Source: Oceanobacillus sp. J11TS1 (GTDB lineage Bacteria > Bacillota > Bacilli > Bacillales > Amphibacillaceae). From it: a DNA stretch of 32,702 nt. Positions 25,012-32,702 of the stretch are shown here, piece by piece. The stretch lies in NCBI RefSeq assembly GCF_018333215.1, contig NZ_BORO01000034.1, forward strand, positions 1 through 32,702, read 5' to 3'. The notes beneath the pieces were generated by a model. That model had not been told where the DNA came from. It searched no databases and saw nothing but the letters and a program-made list of their open reading frames with translations. The position numbers were made by a program, and so were the translations under genes. Each line of letters opens with the position of its first letter. Position 1 is the stretch's first letter.

Positions 25012-25443
25012 TTAACGTTCAGCAATTTCATTTAATTTTAAGTCGTCTACCGTTTCCACAAATCGTTCGCGTTCTTGTGGTGTGGGGAGACGGCAGGCTC
25101 GTTTTTTTCCAAACCATTTATACCTGTTACGTGCAATAAGATCATAAAAAGCATCTCTTAGAAAGCGTGGGAAAATCTTCCCTATGACAAGTATTTTCCA
25201 AGGGTAATTTAAGTTTTGAAGCACGTTTAACGCAGCATCCGATTTTATAGAGTGTTTATCTTTATCGACAAGTAAAACACTGTCGATGTTTTTTGGAACT
25301 TGATATTTCGTTTTTATAAATTCTCCAACTTCGCTTTGCAGTGAAGCGAAAAGAAATTGTTTTTCTGTATCTCTTTGTAAGATAAATTGGACGAAGCTAT
25401 CACAGACATGGCATTCTCCGTCAAATAAAATTATCTTCTGCAT
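25012..25443 (-). CDS. DCC-family thiol-disulfide oxidoreductase (DUF393, YuxK-like)
   Basis: This 143-residue protein carries the DCC signature at its N terminus, LFDGECHVCD, with D8, C11 and C14 forming the DxxCxxC motif. The later FASLQSE and SDAALNVL blocks and the RNRYKWFGK segment are also usual for the family. Members have a thioredoxin-like fold and are presumed cytosolic thiol-disulfide oxidoreductases; the substrate is not known. B. subtilis YuxK is a likely counterpart. GAGGTG lies 4 bases before the ATG, slightly close. It is convergent with the DUF378 gene. Confidence 0.9.
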   Translation of the reverse strand: MQKIILFDGECHVCDSFVQFILQRDTEKQFLFASLQSEVGEFIKTKYQVPKNIDSVLLVDKDKHSIKSDAALNVLQNLNYPWKILVIGKIFPRFLRDAFYDLIARNRYKWFGKKRACRLPTPQERERFVETVDDLKLNEIAER

Positions 25444-25611
25444 ATTGCACCTCGAATATCTGCCGTTTATATCATCATAAGACTATTTTGTATGGTCGTG
25501 CAATCATTGTGTTTTTTTGATAATAATGAAGCTATAGGCCTTTCTGTAGGAACGGTAATCAGACTGTGATAAGATGAAAAAGGTGTTTATTTTTTAAAGG
25601 GGTAGAGAACA

Positions 25612-26526
25612 TTGGAAGGATTTCAACAGCAATTTATTATTTCTGTATTCATTATTTTACTTGGTTATTTGTTTAAGAGAATTAAAATATTAAAAGAATC
25701 GGATGGGCAGACAATTGCAAGAATTGTTTTTAATATAACGTTGCCCGCATTAGTTATTGTAACATTTGATCAGATGGAGATAACATTTTCTCTTATGTCA
25801 CTTATTTTAATCGCTATTCTATTTGGTCTTATTTCCGCAGTGATAGGAATTTTTGCATTTCGCTTTGAGGAACCGAATATAAAAGGAATGGCTGCCATGA
25901 TGGTGCCAGGTGTGAATGTTGGATTATTTGCCTTCCCTTTGGTAGAAGCTATTTGGGGAAAAGAAGGAATTCAACACTTTGGAATGTTCGATGTTGGTAA
26001 TTCTGTTATTGTTTTTGGTTTATGTTTCTTTATAGCAGGCTATTATGCCAAAGGAACATCGAAATTTTATTGGAGAGAAGCGCTTAGTCCATTACTCCGA
26101 TCCATTCCATTTTTAACATATATGTTTGTTGTTGTCATAAACATATTGGATATTCATTTACCGAACTTCTTCTTAGATACAGCGGGAATTATCTCCGCAG
26201 CAAATATGCCATTATCCTTGCTATTACTAGGTCTTTATTTAAACTTTTCCTTTGAGAAATCATGGGTTCCTTTAATTGGAAAGTATTTACTCGTGAAATA
26301 TGGAGGAGGGCTCGCAATTGGTTTTTTCTTATTTTGGCTACTTTCTGATTATCCCATGCTTGCAAACACCATTTTAATTGGTTTTATTCTTCCATCCTCC
26401 ACAACTGTCGTGGTATATGCAATAAGATATAAGTACAATACAAGAATGGTCGGAACGTTAGTGAATATGACAATCATTGTTAGTTTTATTCTTATTTGGC
26501 TGCTTGCGAGCTTTGTTACATATTAA
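25612..26526 (+). CDS. AEC family transporter (auxin efflux carrier type)
   Basis: This 304-residue protein has about ten hydrophobic segments and the AEC layout: an N-terminal helix followed by LGYLFKRIKIL, a LPALVIVTF helix, GVNVGLFAFPLVEAIWG in the first half, and FILPSSTTVVVYAIRYKYN in the last quarter. Bacterial AEC members transport small organic acids such as malate or malonate; the substrate here is unknown. The frame opens with TTG (25612), preceded by AAAGGGG at about 10 bases, and no better ATG exists. It ends only 6 bases from the convergent LysR gene's stop codon. A link to the neighbouring methylcitrate operon, for example propionate or citrate transport, is possible but unproven. 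Confidence 0.85.
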   Translation: MEGFQQQFIISVFIILLGYLFKRIKILKESDGQTIARIVFNITLPALVIVTFDQMEITFSLMSLILIAILFGLISAVIGIFAFRFEEPNIKGMAAMMVPGVNVGLFAFPLVEAIWGKEGIQHFGMFDVGNSVIVFGLCFFIAGYYAKGTSKFYWREALSPLLRSIPFLTYMFVVVINILDIHLPNFFLDTAGIISAANMPLSLLLLGLYLNFSFEKSWVPLIGKYLLVKYGGGLAIGFFLFWLLSDYPMLANTILIGFILPSSTTVVVYAIRYKYNTRMVGTLVNMTIIVSFILIWLLASFVTY

Positions 26527-26532
26527 TAAATG

Positions 26533-27402
26533 CTATAAAGCTTTGACGTCTAACGTTTGAACAAATTCAACAAATGCCCGTACAATATTCATTTGTAAGG
26601 CATCTTCCTGATAATACATCCAGGTTTGCCTTTTTAAAGGCTGGCCTGATGGATCGGAAATTGGCTTAATAAATAATTGGGAGTGAGGTCGGACGACTAA
26701 ATTAGCAACAATAGCGTAACCAAGCCCGTGGATAACCATCTCTTTGCAGGTCTCTACTTGATTGACATGGATCGTGATGTTTGGCTGCTCGATATAATTT
26801 TGATGCCACCAATCATCTAACATCATTCGCATATGATCATCAGTATAATAGTCTACTCTTGGGAGGTTAGGCAGTTCCTCCCATTTAAAGTCCCAAGGAG
26901 AGGCAACGCAAATTTCTTCTTCATATAATAGCGCTTTCTTTTCTTTCCAGGCATAATTTCCTTTAATAAAACTGATGTGAACATCATGATTTAATAAAAG
27001 GCGGTGCATATCACTGCTCCAGCCGGTCACAACTTGACACTCTACATCAGGATATTTTTCTTTAAATCGCTGTAGCAGCTTTGGCATTTTATTTGCGGCG
27101 AAGAAATTGGAAACACCAACTCGCAATGTTCCCTTTACTTCCCCTCGCATATTGCTTAGCTTTTCCTCCATTTTACGTTGTTCTAGAAGCATTCGCTTGG
27201 CATGCTGTGCAAGTTCCTCCCCTTCTGGAGTAAAGGTAATGCCACGTCGCTTCCTCAAAATAAGGGTCACATCATAGTGATTTTCAAGCTTTTGAATCCT
27301 GGCGGTTAGGGTGGGTTGCGATAAAAATAATTGATGAGCAGCTTGCGTAATATTTTCTGTTTCGTATAGTGTAGCGAGCATTTTCCAGTCTTGCAGATTC
27401 AA
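26533..27402 (-). CDS. LysR-type regulator, CcpC-like
   Basis: This 289-residue LysR-type transcription factor has an N-terminal helix-turn-helix (about residues 18-40: ITQAAHQLFLSQPTLTARIQ, then KLE) and an effector-binding domain. That domain contains VTGWSSDM, a WWHQ motif, and VNQVETCKEMVIHGLGYAI. From memory these blocks closely resemble the citrate-responsive regulator CcpC of B. subtilis, which controls citrate synthase and aconitase genes. The frame opens at 27429, but AAGGGGG lies inside it, 8 bases before a TTG at 27402, so I start there. It is divergent from the methylcitrate operon and probably controls it, sensing citrate, methylcitrate or a relative; this target is inferred from position. 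Confidence 0.87.
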   Translation of the reverse strand: MNLQDWKMLATLYETENITQAAHQLFLSQPTLTARIQKLENHYDVTLILRKRRGITFTPEGEELAQHAKRMLLEQRKMEEKLSNMRGEVKGTLRVGVSNFFAANKMPKLLQRFKEKYPDVECQVVTGWSSDMHRLLLNHDVHISFIKGNYAWKEKKALLYEEEICVASPWDFKWEELPNLPRVDYYTDDHMRMMLDDWWHQNYIEQPNITIHVNQVETCKEMVIHGLGYAIVANLVVRPHSQLFIKPISDPSGQPLKRQTWMYYQEDALQMNIVRAFVEFVQTLDVKAL

Positions 27403-27620
27403 TGGTATCCGCCCCCTTAATATAGACATAGAAAAAATCTATTGTTATTTATTAATATTATATATTTTTCTAATTTTCAATTCAAGGTTATACTAAATGA
27501 TAGGAAAAGATTTTTTATTGGGCAGGATGGTATAAAAGATTGTCAGCTAGTTGCTAAATAGTCTGCCTTTCAATTTCATTAATTAAAATGACTGCGCTTT
27601 CACGAAAAGGGGGAGAAACA
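27403..27620. promoter_or_regulatory. Divergent control region, regulator / methylcitrate operon
   Basis: This region separates the LysR regulator gene from the methylcitrate operon. The left half is extremely A+T-rich (27440-27480), as expected for LysR operator and promoter DNA. A -10-like TATACT lies at 27489-27494 on the plus strand, without a good -35 box. A probable cre site lies at 27589-27602. Confidence 0.5.
27589..27602 (+). promoter_or_regulatory. Probable cre site (CcpA operator)
   Basis: TGACTGCGCTTTCA matches the consensus TGWAANCGNTNWCA at all but two defined positions. It ends 18 bases before the ATG of the methylcitrate synthase gene, where bound CcpA could block transcription. 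The mmg operon of B. subtilis is also subject to carbon catabolite repression. Confidence 0.45.
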
Positions 27621-28727
27621 ATGCGTACGGAGGAAAGTTTTGTACCTGGTTTAGATGGAGTTATTGCGGCAAAAACAGAAATATCTTTTTTAGATGTGGA
27701 TCGTGAGAAAATTGTTATTCGTGGGGAGGACTTGATTGAATTAGCGAAAGACAAAACATATTTTGATGTGGTGCATTTGCTATTGGAAGGGAACATTCCT
27801 AATCAAGAGGAAAAAAAGATATTAGAGGATAAAGTCAAAGAATTATATAGCTTACCAGATGATGTATTACCTCTATTTAACCTTTTGCCAAAAGGAATGC
27901 ATCCGATGGACGGGATGCGTACGGTTATCTCAGCATTAGCTGGATATGATTCAAATATTGAAAATCGTTCCCATGAAGAAAATAAGCGCCGTGCTTATAA
28001 GCTGTTAGGACAACTACCTTTTATCACGGTAAATAGCTATTTGGCAACAGAAGGATTAGAGATTGTCCCTCCAGATAAAAACCTTAGCTACAGTGCAAAT
28101 TTCTTATATATGATTACCGGAAAGAAGCCGTCGGAACAAGAGGTTGAAATTTTCGACCAATTATTGCTGCTCTATAGTGAACATGAGATGCCTAACTCGA
28201 CATTTGCGTCGCGTGTGATTGCTTCCACAAATTCAGATATGTATGGTGCATTGACGGGCGCAATCTCTTCTTTAAAAGGCAATTTACATGGTGGAGCGAA
28301 CGAAGCGGTGATGTATATGCTTCAGGAAGTAGACTCTGTGGACGGATTTGAAGCTTTAATCCACCATAAGCTCCAAAATAAGGAGAAAATCATGGGCTTT
28401 GGACATCGGGTCTATATGAAAAAAATGGATCCAAGAGCGACGATCACGAAGGAAGCATTACGAAAACTTTGTGAAAAAGATAATGATTATCAGCTCTTGG
28501 AGATGTGTGAAGCTGGCGAAGCAATTATGAGGGAAGAAAAAGGTTTATATCCTAACCTGGATTATTATGCAGCACCGGTCTATTGGAAGCTGGGCATTCC
28601 GATTTCACTTTATACGCCTATTTTCTTCAGTGCACGTACTGCTGGACTCGCGGCGCATATTATGGAGCAGCATGAAAATAATCGAATTTTTAGACCTAGA
28701 GTAGAATATACAGGAAAAGCGTATTAA
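27621..28727 (+). CDS. prpC: 2-Methylcitrate synthase (citrate synthase family, MmgD-like)
   Basis: This 368-residue enzyme condenses propionyl-CoA with oxaloacetate to 2-methylcitrate, the entry step of the methylcitrate cycle; many such enzymes also accept acetyl-CoA. The citrate synthase catalytic residues are recognisable: H223 in LHGGANEA, H262 in GFGHRVY and D314 in [10 protein letters not shown], with the C-terminal RPRVEYTG arginines. The short N terminus without a regulatory domain is the Gram-positive type. The start at 27621 follows AGGGGGAG; the frame opens 11 codons earlier. It is the first gene of a three-gene operon, and the downstream PrpD and PrpB favour methylcitrate synthase over housekeeping citrate synthase. 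Confidence 0.92.
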   Translation: MRTEESFVPGLDGVIAAKTEISFLDVDREKIVIRGEDLIELAKDKTYFDVVHLLLEGNIPNQEEKKILEDKVKELYSLPDDVLPLFNLLPKGMHPMDGMRTVISALAGYDSNIENRSHEENKRRAYKLLGQLPFITVNSYLATEGLEIVPPDKNLSYSANFLYMITGKKPSEQEVEIFDQLLLLYSEHEMPNSTFASRVIASTNSDMYGALTGAISSLKGNLHGGANEAVMYMLQEVDSVDGFEALIHHKLQNKEKIMGFGHRVYMKKMDPRATITKEALRKLCEKDNDYQLLEMCEAGEAIMREEKGLYPNLDYYAAPVYWKLGIPISLYTPIFFSARTAGLAAHIMEQHENNRIFRPRVEYTGKAY

Positions 28728-28744
28728 TAGGGGAGGCAATAAAG

Positions 28745-30178
28745 ATGGAATCCATCAAAACAAATCGAACCGATCAGCTTTTAGAAGAGATTGCTGATTA
28801 TGTATTAAATAAAGAAATAGATAGTGAAGAGGCTTTTAAAACAGCGCATCATGTACTAATTGATACAATTGGCTGCGGAATTCTCGCCTTAAATTACCCA
28901 GAGTGTACAAAATTGTTAGGACCAATTGTTCCAGGGACTGTTGTTCCAAATGGTGTAAGAGTTCCCGGCACCCCGCATGTGCTTGATCCGGTACAAGGCG
29001 CATTTAATATAGGAACAATGATACGCTGGCTAGATTATAATGACACATGGCTTGCAGCAGAATGGGGACATCCTTCCGATAACCTAGGAGGTATTTTAGC
29101 TGTTGCGGATTATGTGAGTCAGTTACGTGAAAATAAAGGGGAAACGCCGCTGACCGTTAAAGAAATTTTAGAAATGACGATTAAAGCGCATGAAATCCAA
29201 GGAATTCTTGCTTTAGAAAATAGTCTGAATCGCGTTGGTTTAGATCATGTGTTATACGTGAAAATTGCTACAACTGCTGTGGTTACAAAAATGCTGGGTG
29301 GTGGAAAAGAGGAAATTACCAATGCATTGTCGAATGCTTGGATTGATAATTCCAGTTTACGTACTTATCGTCATTTTCCTAACACAGGTTCCAGAAAATC
29401 ATGGGCGGCAGGTGATGCGACAAGCCGTGCTGTGCGTCTGGCACTAATGGCTATAAAAGGGGAGATGGGCTATCATACTGCTTTGACAGCAGAAGGATGG
29501 GGATTTCAAGACGTTCTTTTCAAAGGGAAAGAACTTGTGTTGAAAAGACCGCTTGATAGCTATGTGATGGAAAATGTCTTATTCAAAGTTTCCTATCCAG
29601 CTGAATTCCATGCGCAAACAGCTGCAGAGGCCGCTGTTCAGTTACATCCAGAAGTGATTGAACGTATTGATGAAATTAAAGAAATCACTATAGCGACGCA
29701 TGAATCAGCTATTCGTATCATTGATAAAAAAGGACCGCTTCATAATCCAGCAGACAGGGATCATTGTTTACAGTACATTACAGCCATTGGATTATTAAAA
29801 GGGAATATTGTTGCTGAGGACTATGAAGATGATGTAGCAAAAGATCCGCGAATTGATGAACTTCGTGATAAAATGACCGTAATAGAAAATAAACAATACT
29901 CTGCGGATTATCTAAACCCTGAGAAGCGCTCAATCGCCAATGCTGTACAGGTACATTTTGTAGATGGAACTGCAACAGATATCGTGGATTGCGAATATCC
30001 TTTAGGTCATCGTTTCCGTAGAGAAGAGGCATTTCCAAAAATAATAGAAAAATACGAAGCCAATTTAGCAACGCAGTTTACGGAAAAACAGGCAAAACGT
30101 ATTGAGGAGCAGACTGTAAATTATGATAGGATAAAACAAATGCCAATTACCGATTTTATTGAATTATTTTTAGATTAG
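28745..30178 (+). CDS. prpD: 2-Methylcitrate dehydratase (MmgE/PrpD family)
   Basis: This 477-residue protein dehydrates 2-methylcitrate to 2-methylaconitate (and may hydrate it further) without an iron-sulfur cluster. Family landmarks are [10 protein letters not shown] near residue 40, the strongly conserved [20 protein letters not shown] around residues 94-113, and [14 protein letters not shown] near 200. Length matches B. subtilis MmgE and Escherichia coli PrpD. The ATG follows GGGGAGG, 17 bases after the prpC stop codon. No AcnD or PrpF genes accompany it, so a housekeeping aconitase probably completes the isomerisation to methylisocitrate, as proposed for B. subtilis. Confidence 0.94.
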   Translation: MESIKTNRTDQLLEEIADYVLNKEIDSEEAFKTAHHVLIDTIGCGILALNYPECTKLLGPIVPGTVVPNGVRVPGTPHVLDPVQGAFNIGTMIRWLDYNDTWLAAEWGHPSDNLGGILAVADYVSQLRENKGETPLTVKEILEMTIKAHEIQGILALENSLNRVGLDHVLYVKIATTAVVTKMLGGGKEEITNALSNAWIDNSSLRTYRHFPNTGSRKSWAAGDATSRAVRLALMAIKGEMGYHTALTAEGWGFQDVLFKGKELVLKRPLDSYVMENVLFKVSYPAEFHAQTAAEAAVQLHPEVIERIDEIKEITIATHESAIRIIDKKGPLHNPADRDHCLQYITAIGLLKGNIVAEDYEDDVAKDPRIDELRDKMTVIENKQYSADYLNPEKRSIANAVQVHFVDGTATDIVDCEYPLGHRFRREEAFPKIIEKYEANLATQFTEKQAKRIEEQTVNYDRIKQMPITDFIELFLD

Positions 30179-30194
30179 AAGGGTGAGGAAAAAG

Positions 30195-31106
30195 ATGGCG
30201 TGGATTGTAGACAGCCCAATACCGCAACATGAATTAGCTGATAAATTTCGGCAGCTGGCAGCAGAACAAGGAATCTTACAAATTCCTGGAACACATGATG
30301 CCATGGCGGGATTAGTTGCTAAGCAAGCAGGGTTTCAATCACTATATTTATCTGGAGCTGCTTATACAGCAAGTAAGGGATTACCTGATTTAGGCATTGT
30401 GACCTCAGAAGAAGTTGCTGAACGGGCAAAAGAAATTGTTCGGGCAACGAATTTACCTTTACTTGTAGATATTGATACGGGCTTTGGCGGTATATTGAAT
30501 GTTGTTCGGACAGCAAGAGAAATGGTCGAAGCAAATGTTGCAGCTGTTCAATTGGAGGATCAGCAGCTGCCAAAAAAATGTGGACATTTAAACGGAAAAA
30601 ATGTCGTTACGAAAGAAGAAATGATGCAAAAAATAGCTGCGATTAAAAAAGTAGCACCAACTCTTTATATTGTGGCGAGAACGGATGCTAGAGCCATTGA
30701 AGGTTTAGATAGCGCCATTGACCGTGCACAGGCCTATGTGGAAGCTGGAGCAGACGCTATTTTCCCAGAAGCTTTGCAAAATGACGAAGAGTTCCATGCG
30801 GTGGCAAACGCTATTGATGCTCCGTTGTTAGCTAATATGACGGAGTTTGGAAAAACACCATATTTAACAGCAACAGAATTTGAGCGTTTAGGCTTTGATA
30901 TGGTTATTTATCCGGTAAGCTCTTTGCGTGTTGCTGCCAAGGCGTATGAACGTATTTTTGGATTGATTCGTGATGAAGGTACACAGAAAAATGGCTTAGA
31001 GGATATGCAAACGAGAAAAGAACTCTATGAAGCTATCCAGTATGAAGAGTTTGAAGCACTTGATCAAGGAATTTCCAAGACCGTGATAGAAGAATATTTT
31101 AAGTGA
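30195..31106 (+). CDS. prpB: Methylisocitrate lyase (MmgF/PrpB)
   Basis: This 303-residue member of the isocitrate lyase/PEP mutase family cleaves 2-methylisocitrate into pyruvate and succinate, the last step of the methylcitrate cycle. The Mg2+-binding segment DIDTGFGG (D92, D94) and the catalytic loop KKCGH (127-131, C129) are both present, and the N-terminal IPGTHDAMAGLVAKQAGF segment is typical. Length agrees with B. subtilis MmgF (YqiQ). I start at the ATG at 30195, after GGGTGAGG; a GTG four codons earlier lies within that ribosome binding site. It follows prpD by 16 bases and ends the operon, with a bidirectional terminator downstream. Confidence 0.95.
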   Translation: MAWIVDSPIPQHELADKFRQLAAEQGILQIPGTHDAMAGLVAKQAGFQSLYLSGAAYTASKGLPDLGIVTSEEVAERAKEIVRATNLPLLVDIDTGFGGILNVVRTAREMVEANVAAVQLEDQQLPKKCGHLNGKNVVTKEEMMQKIAAIKKVAPTLYIVARTDARAIEGLDSAIDRAQAYVEAGADAIFPEALQNDEEFHAVANAIDAPLLANMTEFGKTPYLTATEFERLGFDMVIYPVSSLRVAAKAYERIFGLIRDEGTQKNGLEDMQTRKELYEAIQYEEFEALDQGISKTVIEEYFK

Positions 31107-31110
31107 GCAG

Positions 31111-31162
31111 AAAAAAGGAAGCCCATGATTCAGAACCGGAGTCATGGACTTCCTTTTCCTTA
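31111..31162. terminator. Bidirectional terminator after methylisocitrate lyase
   Basis: AAAAGGAAG-CCATGA (31113-31128) pairs with TCATGG-CTTCCTTTT around one mismatch and a loop of about 13 bases. A runs on the left and T runs on the right allow it to serve both the methylcitrate operon and the convergent ZIP transporter gene. Confidence 0.87.
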
Positions 31163-31187
31163 AATTAAGCTATGTTTGATAAAGAGA

Positions 31188-32003
31188 CTATCCTAATGCA
31201 ACATCTAAAACCATCATAAGCGCAAAACCAATCATTAGACTTATTGTTGCTAAGTCTCTATTTCCATTTTCCTGTGAGCTTGGAATCACTTCTTCAGCAA
31301 CAACGAAAATCATCGCACCTGCAGCAAAGCTCAGAGCGTATGGAAGCAATGGCTCAATATGTGCAACAGTTAAAGCGCCAATAACTGCTGCAATAGGCTC
31401 CACTAAACCAGAGAACTGTCCATACATAAAGCTTTTCCCTCGGGACATTCCTTCTCCTCTTAACGGCATAGCAACAGCGACACCTTCAGGGAAGTTCTGA
31501 ATTCCTATCCCGATAGCAAGTGTAATTGCTCCAGCCAAAGCAGCTTCATTACTATGATTTGCTAAGGCGCCAAAGGCTATACCAACTGCCAAGCCTTCAG
31601 GAATGTTATGAATCGTAATAGCTAGAACTAATAATGTACTGCGTTTTCTTTTGTTAGGTGCTAACCCTTCTGCGTTTTTCTTTTCTGTGTTTGGGTGGAG
31701 GTGCGGAAGGATTTTATCAATTGCCCATAAAAATCCGCCTCCTAATAAGAAACCAACCAATGCAGGGAACCAAGGACCAATTGCGTTATTGGTGGATGCC
31801 TCGATGGATGGCCCAAGTAATGACCAGTAACTTGCTGCTATCATCACGCCGCCGGCAAATCCTAACATACTATCTAACAGTTTCTGATGCACGGTTTTTG
31901 TCGCAAAGACAATAGCAGCTCCTAATGCGGTCATTCCCCAAGTAAAAATAGTCGCCAACAAGGCTTGCATCACTGGACTAAGATTTTGAAATAGTTCTAT
32001 CAT
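31188..32003 (-). CDS. ZIP family divalent metal transporter
   Basis: This 271-residue membrane protein belongs to the ZIP/GufA-like family, which imports zinc or other divalent metals. The two metal-site helices show the signature HNIPEG at 132-137 and the second-half counterpart QNFPEG at 169-174. The variable loop between TM3 and TM4 is present but short (around residues 98-122, with HLHP). About eight hydrophobic helices fit the fold. The second half also has GLVEPIAAVIG, usual in the GufA branch. The metal is not determined by sequence; no Zur- or Mn-type operator was evident. AAGAAGGGATT precedes the ATG at 32003. Confidence 0.92.
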   Translation of the reverse strand: MIELFQNLSPVMQALLATIFTWGMTALGAAIVFATKTVHQKLLDSMLGFAGGVMIAASYWSLLGPSIEASTNNAIGPWFPALVGFLLGGGFLWAIDKILPHLHPNTEKKNAEGLAPNKRKRSTLLVLAITIHNIPEGLAVGIAFGALANHSNEAALAGAITLAIGIGIQNFPEGVAVAMPLRGEGMSRGKSFMYGQFSGLVEPIAAVIGALTVAHIEPLLPYALSFAAGAMIFVVAEEVIPSSQENGNRDLATISLMIGFALMMVLDVALG

Positions 32004-32296
32004 GCGTAAATCCCTTCTTTTTCGTTCTATTCTATTTGTAATATATGCGGATAACTATGTTAACTCCATTACTTTATCATTAAAAGAAAAAAATAAAAAA
32101 TAATATACATTATGAATAATTCCTATTACTTGTATTATAGCCCTTTTATATTCTAGCTGAAACATTTAAAACGGATATTTTATCTTATGTGTTTGCTTTG
32201 TTATTTATTTTACTTAATTCTTCCATACCTTAAAAGAAGTAGTGAGTTATAATATAGCTCAAGAAGAGTTAAAAAATAAGGTCGGTGAAACGAAAG
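32004..32296. other. A+T-rich intergenic region
   Basis: No gene seen. The region is very A+T-rich and should hold the ZIP gene promoter (minus strand) and that of the last small gene. A perfect TATAAT occurs at 32248-32253 on the plus strand, 44 bases before the ATG at 32297, without a clear -35 box. Confidence 0.45.
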
Positions 32297-32545
32297 ATGC
32301 ATGTCATTAGCCTATTAGGAATGAGTAAAGTGATTCAAACGCCAATGCTTAAAATCTGGGAATGGATGGATACTTTTAAAGCGTATATACCAACAAAAAC
32401 AATCGATCAAATAATATATTTTGAAATTGAAGCAGTAGAGGTCTTAACATTTATAAAAGAAAAATTAGAAGAGAAATATGATTTGATGGAAATTAGACAG
32501 TTACTGGGGAAAACCTTCCTTAAAAGTTGGGAGATGCTAAGCTAG
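32297..32545 (+). CDS. Small MerR-like helix-turn-helix protein
   Basis: This 82-residue protein is not securely recognised. The order MSKVIQTPMLKIWEWMDTF, then an isoleucine/phenylalanine-rich strand (DQIIYFEIEAVEVLTFI) and EEKYDLMEIRQLL resembles a MerR-type DNA-binding domain: a helix-turn-helix with a wing, then a helix that usually leads to dimerisation. The conserved R-x-W after the recognition helix reads KIWEW, and the usual R-x-Y before the last helix is IYF. It lacks any effector or long coiled-coil domain. A GTG at 32285 opens the frame; I prefer the ATG at 32297, with GGTG nine bases before it. Two hairpins follow. Confidence in it being a gene is moderate. Confidence 0.55.
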   Translation: MHVISLLGMSKVIQTPMLKIWEWMDTFKAYIPTKTIDQIIYFEIEAVEVLTFIKEKLEEKYDLMEIRQLLGKTFLKSWEMLS

Positions 32546-32577
32546 TTGTCATACGCTAGATCTTTATGCAAACAAAA

Positions 32578-32650
32578 AGAGGCTGGGACAAAACCCAGTA
32601 AAAACAGAAAAGTGACTTTCTACAAAGATAAGTAGGAAGTCACTTTTTTA
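32578..32650 (+). terminator. GAGGCTGGGAC-type element ending in a strong terminator hairpin
   Basis: A small hairpin (CTGGG 32583-32587 with CCCAG 32594-32598) is followed by a 16-bp stem with one G-T pair (32608-32623 with 32632-32647, core AGTGACTT/AAGTCACT) and a T run. The GAGGCTGGGACAAAACCC box recalls intergenic elements found repeatedly in Firmicutes genomes; that comparison is from memory. Confidence 0.75.
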
Positions 32651-32702
32651 ATTTGATTAAAAAATAAAATAAATGTACAAAAAAAGGATACCTTCTGATA
32701 AA

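Overview
The window reads as a chromosomal stretch of a low-GC, Gram-positive bacterium of the Bacillaceae, most like the Oceanobacillus/Virgibacillus group. That placement is inferred from the A+T-rich sequence, strong GGAGG-type ribosome binding sites, the 5S rRNA sequence, and a gene order matching the Bacillus subtilis ytgP-ytzG and ytmP-ytzH-ytmQ(trmB) neighbourhoods. I see no phage, plasmid, complete insertion sequence, CRISPR array or defence island. Most of it is core or metabolic DNA; the accessory-looking parts are small intergenic repeats, a few poorly characterised proteins and two gene-poor gaps.

Layout. 1-305 is the end of an rRNA operon (23S 3' end, complete 5S, terminator). 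361-563 holds a 70-bp tandem duplication of a GC-rich intergenic element. 972-4031 (minus strand) carries an SDF-family symporter lacking the usual substrate-binding arginine, a 65-residue membrane-anchored protein, and a BaiN/YtfP-type flavoprotein. 4245-7293 (plus) carries a MurJ-like lipid flippase, an RsuA-type pseudouridine synthase and a 2H phosphoesterase (ThpR). 7400-10696 carries a NERD-like protein, a YtmP-type phosphotransferase, convergent YtzH, and TrmB.

10700-15410 holds a uracil permease gene behind a PyrR-type attenuator whose three mutually exclusive hairpins can be read directly. A gene-poor 640-bp gap follows, then a two-gene unit: a DUF819 membrane protein and an M20-family carbamoyl amidohydrolase. 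15490-24410 holds a HelD-type RNA polymerase recycling ATPase, peptide chain release factor 3 (convergent with it and followed by a strict 20-bp-period repeat array), a SWIM/SNF2 helicase and ornithine aminotransferase.

24538-32003 carries a DUF378 membrane protein, a DCC-family thiol oxidoreductase, an AEC transporter, a CcpC-like LysR regulator divergent from a compact methylcitrate-cycle operon (methylcitrate synthase, methylcitrate dehydratase, methylisocitrate lyase), and a ZIP metal transporter. A small MerR-like protein and a GAGGCTGGGAC-type hairpin element close the window.

The best functional stories are three. The methylcitrate operon would turn propionyl-CoA into pyruvate and succinate; a citrate-sensor-like LysR regulator and a probable cre site sit at its promoter. 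The uracil permease is controlled by PyrR-type attenuation away from other pyr genes. The DUF819 protein and amidohydrolase look like an import-plus-hydrolysis pair for a ureido compound. I found no convincing wholly new multi-gene system; the most novel signals are the 20-bp array, the dispersed palindromes and the regulator-operon pairing.
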